This document shows positions 10,478 to 17,358 of a DNA stretch of 38,378 nucleotides, in pieces (positions within the stretch are counted from its first letter, which is position 1; the number at the start of each line of letters is the position of its first letter). The DNA comes from Candidatus Paralactobacillus gallistercoris (GTDB lineage Bacteria > Bacillota > Bacilli > Lactobacillales > Lactobacillaceae). A program made the position numbers and the translations under genes. The notes under the pieces are model-generated. The model did not search any database, was not told where the DNA came from, and saw only the letters and a list, made by a program, of their open reading frames with translations. The DNA lies in the NCBI GenBank assembly GCA_018883675.1, contig JAHLFS010000032.1, forward strand, positions 1-38,378, given 5' to 3'.

Positions 10478-10517
10478 GCCCAAACGTTATAATACTCACA
10501 TTATTTAGATGTGTCAA
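10478..10517 (-). promoter_or_regulatory. pyrG promoter with GGGC initiation site (CTP sensor)
   Basis: On the minus strand TTGACA (10512-10517), a 17-bp spacer, TATTAT (10489-10494) and then, after 7 nt, GGGC with its first G at 10481. In B. subtilis and Lactococcus pyrG, transcription starts at GGGC. When CTP is low, polymerase adds extra G residues at position 3, and the G-run pairs with the pyrimidine-rich terminator arm to allow read-through. Every element needed for that mechanism is present here. Confidence 0.85.
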
Positions 10518-10551
10518 CACCAATTTAAAATGAAAACCATTACAATTAAAA

Positions 10552-11070
10552 TTATTGATTATCGGCGTCTTCATCATCATCGTCATCGTGTAATGATAAT
10601 TGCCCTTCAATACCATCAGGTAAAGCATCAGTATGATCATCGGTTTCATCATAATCATCATAATCGTCTTCACTAACAGTATCGTCATCATCATAATCAT
10701 CATCGATAACGTCATCATCTTCATCATCGTCTACTGATAAGAACGCATTAACCTTTTGATGAGCCTTTGGTGCATCACCTTCATCTTCAGGGTGGTTAAC
10801 TTCTTCGTCAATTGAATCGTATGGATACCATTCACGCAAGCCCCAAACATTATCACCTAAAGAGATAAAGCCGCCATCAGTGTTTAAATCTGTATAGAAC
10901 TGTGGCAACCGGCGACGGATTTCTTCATCACTTTTACCAAGATAACTTTGGATTTCGTTAACAATATCAACAAATGCTAAAGGTTCATTTTTCTTTTCTA
11001 AAATAGCACGGGCTACTTCGATCATTGATAATTCATTCTTATTTTGACCTTGAAAAACATCAAGTTCCAA
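10552..11070 (-). CDS. rpoE: DNA-directed RNA polymerase delta subunit
   Basis: Accessory RNA polymerase subunit of Gram-positive bacteria that speeds polymerase recycling and sharpens promoter selection by initiating-NTP sensing. Seen: N-terminal HARE-HTH winged domain (about 12-90, with [52 protein letters not shown]), then an unstructured tail made almost wholly of Asp and Glu (about 115-170). At 172 residues it is typical. The start is TTG, preceded by an in-frame TGA three codons upstream; a GGAAAGGA ribosome binding site lies 12 nt away. The tail is encoded by near-perfect GAT/GAC repeats, a likely site of length variation. Confidence 0.95.
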   Translation of the reverse strand: MELDVFQGQNKNELSMIEVARAILEKKNEPLAFVDIVNEIQSYLGKSDEEIRRRLPQFYTDLNTDGGFISLGDNVWGLREWYPYDSIDEEVNHPEDEGDAPKAHQKVNAFLSVDDDEDDDVIDDDYDDDDTVSEDDYDDYDETDDHTDALPDGIEGQLSLHDDDDDEDADNQ

Positions 11071-11116
11071 ACCTAGTCACAATCCTTTCCAATGTCGATC
11101 CATGTACATAATTAGC

Positions 11117-11142
11117 GCAATCATTACCAGGGTAACCATTGC
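11117..11142 (-). other. hairpin between the DUF1934 gene and rpoE
   Basis: GCAATGGTTAC / GTAATGATTGC, 11 positions with one mismatch and a 4-nt loop, without a T-run, about 45 bp upstream of the rpoE start. It could be a processing or partial termination signal; no firm role can be given. Confidence 0.35.
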
Positions 11143-11168
11143 ATAAAACTGTAAAAATAATACTATAT

Positions 11169-11609
11169 TTATACACTAAAAAGCAAGCGTAACCGATAAT
11201 TCCCAATATGCTGCTTTTCATCAAATAATTGGTACATTAAGTTAATTTCACCAGCAAGTGGCTGTTGTTTAACTTGAATTACCAAATGATTAGTAACTAC
11301 TTTAAGCGGAATTTTGCCATATGGCGTCCGGTAATTAGCTAAAGTTGGCGTATTACTATTAAAGTATAGTTTAAATTGTGTATCTGTTTTACTATTGCCA
11401 CGTGATAATTGTAACGTTCCATCACTAGCAATTTTAATCATTACTGGTAGACCCTGGCCTTCACTAGTTTCAACATAACGTAAGTATAATGAATTACCCA
11501 CCTGAGTAATTTGTCCCGTTTCATCAAATGCGTGTTCTTCGCGTTGCTGCATTTGTTCAATGACGGTATGCAAGTGTAATTTAATTGGTGTAGTTTGCGG
11601 AGCTGTCAA
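11169..11609 (-). CDS. DUF1934 family protein (YwiB-like)
   Basis: 146-residue beta-rich protein of the DUF1934 family, a lipocalin/calycin-like fold of unknown function. Recognised from MTAPQTTPIKLHLHTVIEQ at the N-terminus, the central LYLRYVETSEGQGLPVMIKI segment, YRTPYGKIPLKVVT, and the terminal IGNYRLRL strand. The start is TTG with AAGAAGG 8 nt upstream; no ATG is available. It lies upstream of rpoE on the same strand and is divergent from the HD hydrolase gene, the usual neighbourhood in lactobacilli. It has no catalytic signature. Confidence 0.85.
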   Translation of the reverse strand: MTAPQTTPIKLHLHTVIEQMQQREEHAFDETGQITQVGNSLYLRYVETSEGQGLPVMIKIASDGTLQLSRGNSKTDTQFKLYFNSNTPTLANYRTPYGKIPLKVVTNHLVIQVKQQPLAGEINLMYQLFDEKQHIGNYRLRLLFSV

Positions 11610-11713
11610 CTTGGGAACCTTCTTTCTTAAGGAATACGATCATCGCACATTAATATTATTTTCGCTATAATTATCATAGTAAAATTAGTGCAAAAGCAAA
11701 AGGAGTTAGTTCG

Positions 11714-13060
11714 ATGACCAAGTGGCTATTACCACGTGAAAAAGTTTTACGTGATCCTGTTCATAATTACATTCATATTCGTAATCAAATCATTCTTGAA
11801 CTAATTGATACCCCCGAATTTCAACGATTACGCCGAATTAAACAACTAGGAACCGCGTCATTTACCTTTCCTGGTGCTGAACACACCCGGTTCACGCATT
11901 CATTAGGCGTATATGAAATTACCCGGCAAATTTGTGATAACTTTGTTACAAACTATCCTTCACGTAATCACGGTCAAGATGGTTTATGGGATGATAATGA
12001 ACGTTTAGTTGCCTTATGTGCCGCTTTACTACACGATGTTGGTCATGGTGCTTATTCACATACTTTTGAACATATTTTTCACACTAATCACGAAGCTATT
12101 ACCCAACAAATAATTACTGACCCACATACTAATATTAACCGTATTTTACGACAAGTTGCGTCCGATTTTCCGCAAAAAGTAGCTAGTGTCATTAATCATA
12201 CTTATCCTAATAAACAAGTGATCCAAATTATTTCCAGTCAAATTGACGCCGACCGGATGGATTACTTATTACGAGATGCTTATAATACCGGTACTAACTA
12301 TGGCTTGTTTGACTTAACACGGATTTTGCGCGTAATGCGACCGTATGCAAATGGTATTGCTTTTAACGCCAACGGCATGCATGCAGTTGAAGATTACATT
12401 ATTAGTCGTTTTCAAATGTATCAACAAGTTTATTTTCATCCGGTTTCGCGGGGAATGGAAGCCATTCTCACGCACTTATTGCAACGTGCGCAATATTTAT
12501 ATCATCATTGTGGTTTCCAACAACAACCAACTTTACTAATTCCTTTCTTTGAAGGTAATTTTACGCTAACGGATTATCTTAAACTTGATGACAATGTTTT
12601 AAATAGTTATTTTGTCATTTGGCAAAATCATCCTGACAAGATTTTGCGCGATTTAGCCCAACGCTTTTTAAACCGCCAACCGTTAAAATCAGTCCGTTTT
12701 ACACAATATACGCAAAAGTTAATTCCCCATTTGCAAGCATTAATTTGCCAGGCAGGTTGGGATGCGGATTATTACACCGCAATTAATACTAGTTATGATT
12801 TGCCATACGATACTTATAATCCCAACAACACTAAAGCCCAAATTGAAATTATGCTACCGGATGAAACACTGGAAGAATTATCAGCGGTTAGTGAATTAGT
12901 TGCTGCAATTAGCAATAAAAAAATTGGCGACCAACGTTTCTTTTTCCCGAAAGCCATGTTAGGACGCCACTTAACTCCTGATGATCCGCATTATGCGCTT
13001 ACGCAAACTTTTCGCAAATACTTACTCAATGATGCTTTAATTGATCCCAAAATTATTTAA
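11714..13060 (+). CDS. HD-domain phosphohydrolase, SAMHD1/dNTPase-like (YwfO family)
   Basis: Predicted metal-dependent deoxynucleoside triphosphate triphosphohydrolase. Seen: RDPVHNYIHI at the start, FQRLRRIKQLGTASFTFPGAEHTRFTHSLGVYE with the first metal His, the HD pair in CAALLHDVGHGAYSHTFEH, and the distal Asp in QIDADRMDYLLRDAYNTG. These match the Enterococcus faecalis EF1143 / B. subtilis YwfO group. At 448 residues it is full length. AAAGGAG sits 9 nt before the ATG. It stands alone between a divergent DUF1934 gene and the convergent TerC gene. Hydrolysis of dNTPs is inferred from family; it fits beside the other nucleotide-pool genes here. Confidence 0.92.
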   Translation: MTKWLLPREKVLRDPVHNYIHIRNQIILELIDTPEFQRLRRIKQLGTASFTFPGAEHTRFTHSLGVYEITRQICDNFVTNYPSRNHGQDGLWDDNERLVALCAALLHDVGHGAYSHTFEHIFHTNHEAITQQIITDPHTNINRILRQVASDFPQKVASVINHTYPNKQVIQIISSQIDADRMDYLLRDAYNTGTNYGLFDLTRILRVMRPYANGIAFNANGMHAVEDYIISRFQMYQQVYFHPVSRGMEAILTHLLQRAQYLYHHCGFQQQPTLLIPFFEGNFTLTDYLKLDDNVLNSYFVIWQNHPDKILRDLAQRFLNRQPLKSVRFTQYTQKLIPHLQALICQAGWDADYYTAINTSYDLPYDTYNPNNTKAQIEIMLPDETLEELSAVSELVAAISNKKIGDQRFFFPKAMLGRHLTPDDPHYALTQTFRKYLLNDALIDPKII

Positions 13061-13094
13061 AAAAGGTGAGTGGTACTAACCACTCACCTTTATT
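13058..13094. terminator. bidirectional terminator between the HD hydrolase and TerC genes
   Basis: AGGTGAGTGG / CCACTCACCT stem (13064-13073, 13080-13089), loop TACTAA, A-run on the left and T-rich tract on the right. It overlaps the last codons of the leftward TerC gene. Confidence 0.88.
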
Positions 13095-13842
13095 TATGAC
13101 GACGTTCTTTAAGATAATGAATAGCGATTGTACCAATAATTACCCCAAGAATGATGGTTAGGAATAAACTATCTGGTACTTCAATGCCGATTTCAGGAAT
13201 TGAAATAAACAGCTTAACTGCAATAATTAAAATTAATACATAAGCCATTGTTTCCAATTCTGGAATCTTTTTCATTAAATCAACAATTAATTCGGCAATG
13301 CCCCGCATTGCTAAAATACCAATCATGCCACCAATTAAAATAATCACCGGATTATTAGACATGGCTAATGAGGCTAAAACGGAATCAACCGAAAAAACAA
13401 CGTCCATTAATTCAATGCTAATAATGGTGTGCCAAAATTGGGCCCGGACGCTTTTAGCATGATATTGTGAAGTTAATTGTTGCTGTTGATGATCCTCATG
13501 CTTGTGTATTTTATATAAATGGCGACTGCCCAAGTATAATAAATAAGCTGCCCCTAGCACTTTGATAAACCATGCATGAATTAAATAAGTGCCAACGCCG
13601 ATAATCAAAAAACGAAAGACATACGCGCCCCATAAACCATAAACCAACGATTTGCGTTGTAATGATTCGGTAGGCAGCGACTTCGTTTGAGCGGCTAATA
13701 CAACCGCATTATCTACTGATAATAAGCACTCCATGATTACTAACGACAAAATAATCATCCATGAAGTGGGATTAAATAAAGCATCCTTCCAGTCCGCTAA
13801 TTCAAAGAAGGGTGCATAAATGTGTTCAATAAATGCCCACAA
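13090..13842 (-). CDS. TerC family integral membrane protein (YkoY-like)
   Basis: Polytopic membrane protein of the TerC family, whose Gram-positive members (YkoY, YceF) are linked to manganese export and metallation of exoenzymes. Seen: two copies of the family's acidic signature, MECLLSVDNAVVLAA in helix 1 and ELMDVVFSVDSVLASLA midway, about seven hydrophobic segments, and a His-rich cytoplasmic loop (HKHEDHQQQQ) that could bind metal. The start is TTG with AAAGGAG upstream; ATG and GTG codons nearby are out of frame. I looked for a yybP-ykoY manganese riboswitch in the short upstream region and saw none. Confidence 0.9.
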   Translation of the reverse strand: MWAFIEHIYAPFFELADWKDALFNPTSWMIILSLVIMECLLSVDNAVVLAAQTKSLPTESLQRKSLVYGLWGAYVFRFLIIGVGTYLIHAWFIKVLGAAYLLYLGSRHLYKIHKHEDHQQQQLTSQYHAKSVRAQFWHTIISIELMDVVFSVDSVLASLAMSNNPVIILIGGMIGILAMRGIAELIVDLMKKIPELETMAYVLILIIAVKLFISIPEIGIEVPDSLFLTIILGVIIGTIAIHYLKERRHK

Positions 13843-14019
13843 ATAACATTCAACTCCTTTGTTCCAAAGTTTAACATACTTCTTAAACGTAACAAACTAA
13901 TTTTGTGAAAGATCATTGCAAATTTAGTGAAATTTGTAATGAATAATGGTTCTAATCATCAATAACTTTTATTGTATAGTACAATAATAAATAAATAATA
14001 AACATTGGAGGCACAAGCT

Positions 14020-14484
14020 ATGCATAAAATTATGCAAGAGTTTCGTGATTTTATTAGTCGCGGCGATGTTGTTGATATGGCTGTCGGTGTTATTGTTGGG
14101 GGTGCCTTCTCATCAATCGTTAAATCCTTAACCACCAACTTAATTAACCCCTTGCTTGGTCTTTTCGTCGGTAAAATTGATTTTTCGGCATTAGTACTAA
14201 CTGTTGGTAATGCCCATTTCCAATTTGGGGCATTCATTAATGCCATCATTAACTTTTTAATTATTGCATTCATCGTTTTCTTATTGGTTAAAGGGATTAA
14301 CAAAGTGGAAAAAATGGCTGGCGCTAAAGCCAAAGCTGCTAAAGTTGATCCTGAGATTGCTTATTTAAAAGACATTCGTGATTTGCTTATTGACCAGCGG
14401 GCGGCTGCGGAAGGCAAGAGCACTGATGAAGTACTTGCCGAATTAGCACAGCAAGCTAAACAAGCTGCTCAAAAAGACAAATAA
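14020..14484 (+). CDS. mscL: large-conductance mechanosensitive channel
   Basis: Homopentameric inner-membrane safety valve that opens under turgor stress. Seen: MHKIMQEFRDFISRGDVVDMAVGVIVGGAFSSIV, the amphipathic N-helix plus pore helix TM1 with Gly/Ala packing, a short extracellular loop, TM2 (AFINAIINFLIIAFIVFLLVKG), and a charged C-terminal helix. At 154 residues it is slightly longer than many homologues because of the Ala/Lys-rich tail. ATG 14020 is chosen because GGAGG (14007-14011) is 8 nt upstream; an in-frame TTG at 14005 overlaps that ribosome binding site. Confidence 0.96.
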   Translation: MHKIMQEFRDFISRGDVVDMAVGVIVGGAFSSIVKSLTTNLINPLLGLFVGKIDFSALVLTVGNAHFQFGAFINAIINFLIIAFIVFLLVKGINKVEKMAGAKAKAAKVDPEIAYLKDIRDLLIDQRAAAEGKSTDEVLAELAQQAKQAAQKDK

Positions 14485-14506
14485 CATTTAATAATTTTAA
14501 GTAAGT

Positions 14507-14540
14507 AACACGTTTCCATTACGAAACGTGTTTTTTATTT
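14507..14540 (+). terminator. mscL terminator
   Basis: AACACGTTTC / GAAACGTGTT stem (14507-14516, 14523-14532), 6-nt loop, then TTTTTATTT. It sits directly upstream of the ribosome binding site of the DHA2 exporter gene, so that gene needs read-through or an unseen promoter. Confidence 0.9.
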
Positions 14541-14559
14541 TTAATAACGAGGTAAATTT

Positions 14560-15951
14560 ATGTATGCAGAAAAGATCACCCGGCGAACGCAATTAGCTAT
14601 TCTTTCTTCGGGCTTATTAGCCTTTATTGGCATTTTAGTAGAGACATCACTTAATGTTGCCTTTCCAACTTTAATTAAGGTATTACACGTTTCCTTAGCA
14701 ACCGTCCAGTGGCTAACTTCTGGTTATTTACTAATGACAACATTAGTAATGAGTACTACGGCCTTTTTATTACAAAAGTTCCAAGCACGCCATTTATTTA
14801 CGGTAGCCATTAGCTGCTTTTTTATGGGCACATTATTAGGATTATTTACGCCTAATTTTGGCATTCTCCTATGCGGGCGTTTATTACAGGCAATTTCTAC
14901 CGGCATTGCGACCCCATTAATGTTCCATATTATTTTAGAAACCATTCCGCAAGATAAACTAGGCATTTATAACGGTATTGCCAGCATGATTATTTCATTC
15001 GCACCAGCATTAGGACCGACTTATGGTGGGGTTATGACTTCATTTTTATCATGGCGTATGATTTTTGGCTTTATCATACCAATTTTAATCTTATTATTTG
15101 TTTTAGGCTTTTACAGTATTCGCATTAAAACAATTTATCGCCATCGTCAATTTGACTGGTTAGGCTTAGTGCTATTAGCTGGTATTTTTGTCGGTTTTGT
15201 AGAAGCATTTAATCAAGCCGGTCAACATGGCTTCGGTAGTAAAGCATTCATTACTTTATTAGGATTAGCAAGTGCCATGACCTTATTAATGATTATGCAT
15301 ATTCGCTATGGTAAACGCCAATTACTTAATTTTGCCATTTTAAAAAAGCCGATCGTTAGTTTACGAGCATTAAACTTTGTTATTTTGCAATTTATTAATA
15401 TTGGTGTTGCTTTTGTCATTCCGGTATTTTCACAAAATTATTTACATGTTAATGCCATGACTGCTGGTTTAATTGTTTTACCCGGTTCCATTCTTGGGGC
15501 AATCGTAGCACCAATTGCCGGGCGTTATTATGACCAACATGGACCGAAGCTACCATTTTTAGTTGCTAATATTGCCATGATGATCGGGACGGGACTGATG
15601 TTTTTACTAACGCCGCAATTAACAATTATGGCAACAGCGTTAATCTACATGTGCTTACGACTAGGCTTTAATAGTGGCTTTGGTAATACTATTTCCGACG
15701 CTAGTAAACAAGTTAGTTTAGCTGATAAAGGTGATGTCAATTCATTATTTAATACTTTGCAACAATATGCTGGCTCATTAGGGACAGTTGTTTTATCAGC
15801 ACTAATTGCAGTTAGTGAAATGCATCATAGTAATTATCATGGTTATGCCACCATGTTAGGTAGCCACTGGGCGTTCTTATTACTAGTAGTGCTAACTGTT
15901 ATTGGTTTACTAACTACGATAATTATTAACCGGCTTCAAAAACAAAATTAA
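14560..15951 (+). CDS. MFS multidrug exporter, DHA2 (EmrB/QacA-like)
   Basis: Proton-driven drug exporter of the DHA2 group. Seen: N-terminal LAFIGILVETSLNVAFPTLIKVLHVSLATVQWLTSGYLL, which is the DHA2 motif D1 region; motif C-like APALGPTYGGVMTS in helix 5; and a second half with FVIPVFSQNYLHVNAMTAGLIVLPGSILGA and IAGRYYDQHGPK. At 463 residues it probably has 14 helices. GAGG lies just upstream of the ATG. The substrate cannot be predicted; LmrB-like lincosamide or bile/biocide exporters are close in architecture. It is flanked by terminators on both sides, so it is transcribed alone or by mscL read-through. Confidence 0.92.
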   Translation: MYAEKITRRTQLAILSSGLLAFIGILVETSLNVAFPTLIKVLHVSLATVQWLTSGYLLMTTLVMSTTAFLLQKFQARHLFTVAISCFFMGTLLGLFTPNFGILLCGRLLQAISTGIATPLMFHIILETIPQDKLGIYNGIASMIISFAPALGPTYGGVMTSFLSWRMIFGFIIPILILLFVLGFYSIRIKTIYRHRQFDWLGLVLLAGIFVGFVEAFNQAGQHGFGSKAFITLLGLASAMTLLMIMHIRYGKRQLLNFAILKKPIVSLRALNFVILQFINIGVAFVIPVFSQNYLHVNAMTAGLIVLPGSILGAIVAPIAGRYYDQHGPKLPFLVANIAMMIGTGLMFLLTPQLTIMATALIYMCLRLGFNSGFGNTISDASKQVSLADKGDVNSLFNTLQQYAGSLGTVVLSALIAVSEMHHSNYHGYATMLGSHWAFLLLVVLTVIGLLTTIIINRLQKQN

Positions 15952-15957
15952 TAATTT

Positions 15958-15986
15958 ACGCTGTGAAGATTTTCACAGCGTTTTTT
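15958..15986 (+). terminator. DHA2 exporter terminator
   Basis: ACGCTGTGAA / TTCACAGCGT stem with loop GATT (15968-15971) and a T6 tail, 7 bp beyond the stop codon. Confidence 0.9.
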
Positions 15987-16031
15987 AATGCTAAAATGAA
16001 AAGTGATTTTAAATTTAAAGGAATGTTTTAA

Positions 16032-17342
16032 ATGCATAAACAACCAAAAGGTAGCTTCTGGGGCTTAGTACCGTTAATTATTTTTTTAATCTTATATGTA
16101 ATTACGGGCATTACGACCAATAACTTCAACAGTATGCCACTAATGATTGGCATTATGATTGCTTCGGCAATTGCGTTATTAATGCCTAAAGTTGGCGCTA
16201 AGAAACAATTATCGTTCAGTGAAAAAGTTACTAAGTACTGCATAGGCGGTGGCGATAATGGTTTAATTTTAATGGTTATTATTTTCTTAATGGCAGGCGG
16301 TTTTTATGGCGTTTCCAAAAGTATGCATGCCGTCGATGCCGTTACTAATTTAGGGCTTAGTATTTTGCCTTTAAAATTAATTTTGCCGGGTTTATTTATG
16401 ATTGGCTGTATTATTAGTTTTGCCATGGGAACTTCGATGGGAACAGTAGCAGCGTTGATGCCAATTGCTGTTTCATTAGCATTAAAAACCCATGGGAATA
16501 TGGCGTTATTTTGCGGAACAATTGTCGGTAGTGCCATGTTTGGTGATAATTTATCAATGATTTCCGCTTCCGTAATTGCGGCAGATCGTACCCAAAATGT
16601 TAAAGCCGCGGCTAAATTCAAAACTAACTTCTTAATGATTTTGCCGGCATTAATCATTAACTTGATTTTGTTGGCAATGCAACCTTTAGGTAAAGGCGCA
16701 CATTTAAGTGGCAATTATCACTATGATTTGGTTAACCTCTTGCCGTATGTTGTCGTCATCGTATTATCTTTCACTGGCATGAATGTTTTACCAGTGCTTA
16801 CCATTGGCATGCTAACCGGGATTATCATCGGCGTTTGGCATGGTAATTTTAGTATTATCAAAGCAATGACCATTGTTCATAATGGCATGATGAATATGGA
16901 AGATATGGCATTAATTGCCATTTTAGTTGGTGGTTTAGTCGCATTAATGGATTATCTTGGTGGCATTGCATGGATTTTAAATCTTTTAACTAAACGTGTT
17001 AAAAGCGCCCGGGGCGGCGAATTTGCGATTGCTGGTTTAGTTAGTCTTTTAGACATTATTACTACTAATAACACTATTTCTATCATTACAGCTGGTCCGT
17101 TAGCAAAGGATATTTCCGCCCAATTCCATATTCCAGCAGTCCGTACCGCTAGTAATTTAGCGACTTTTTCATGCATCTTTAACGGTTTAATTCCGTATGG
17201 TGGACAGTTACTAGTAGCTGGTGGCTTGGCGAATATCTCACCGGTAAAAATTGTCCCGTATAGTTGGTACTGCCTATTAATGTTATTATCAAGTGTTATT
17301 TTTATTTTAATTGGTTTCCATCAACAAAAAGCCGAAGCTTAA
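16032..17342 (+). CDS. nhaC: Na+/H+ antiporter, NhaC family
   Basis: Inner-membrane antiporter exchanging Na+ (or an organic anion in some NhaC members) for H+. Seen: about 11-12 hydrophobic segments, and NhaC-type signatures FAMGTSMGTVAALMPIA, GSAMFGDNLSMISASVIAADRTQ, LLDIITTNNTISIITAGPLAK and NGLIPYGGQLL. At 436 residues it is typical. AAAGGA precedes the ATG by 9 nt. The last five codons (QKAEA) are part of the convergent terminator palindrome shared with yfhO. Malate/lactate antiporters of the same family cannot be excluded. Confidence 0.9.
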   Translation: MHKQPKGSFWGLVPLIIFLILYVITGITTNNFNSMPLMIGIMIASAIALLMPKVGAKKQLSFSEKVTKYCIGGGDNGLILMVIIFLMAGGFYGVSKSMHAVDAVTNLGLSILPLKLILPGLFMIGCIISFAMGTSMGTVAALMPIAVSLALKTHGNMALFCGTIVGSAMFGDNLSMISASVIAADRTQNVKAAAKFKTNFLMILPALIINLILLAMQPLGKGAHLSGNYHYDLVNLLPYVVVIVLSFTGMNVLPVLTIGMLTGIIIGVWHGNFSIIKAMTIVHNGMMNMEDMALIAILVGGLVALMDYLGGIAWILNLLTKRVKSARGGEFAIAGLVSLLDIITTNNTISIITAGPLAKDISAQFHIPAVRTASNLATFSCIFNGLIPYGGQLLVAGGLANISPVKIVPYSWYCLLMLLSSVIFILIGFHQQKAEA

Positions 17343-17358
17343 GCTTCGGCTTTTTGTT
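17323..17358. terminator. 36-bp perfect palindrome serving as terminator for nhaC and yfhO
   Basis: AAAAAGCCGAAGCTT and its exact complement meet at 17340/17341; the symmetry extends from 17323 to 17358. The central TTAA (17339-17342) holds both stop codons, and the arms encode the last residues of both proteins (QKAEA in each). T-runs follow in both directions. Confidence 0.92.

Noticed and set aside
10434-10727. Second open frame overlapping rpoE, Met/Ile-rich
   Set aside because: It is a shifted reading of the GAT/GAC tract of the delta subunit, with no ribosome binding site and biased composition.
13843-13930. yybP-ykoY manganese riboswitch before the TerC gene
   Set aside because: YkoY-type genes often have one, but the upstream stretch is short and lacks the conserved loops and paired arms.
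14724-14966. Open frames antisense to the transporter genes (for example 14724-14966, 16304-16714, 2484-2687)
   Set aside because: Long antisense frames arise from codon bias in membrane-protein genes; none has a ribosome binding site or recognisable product.
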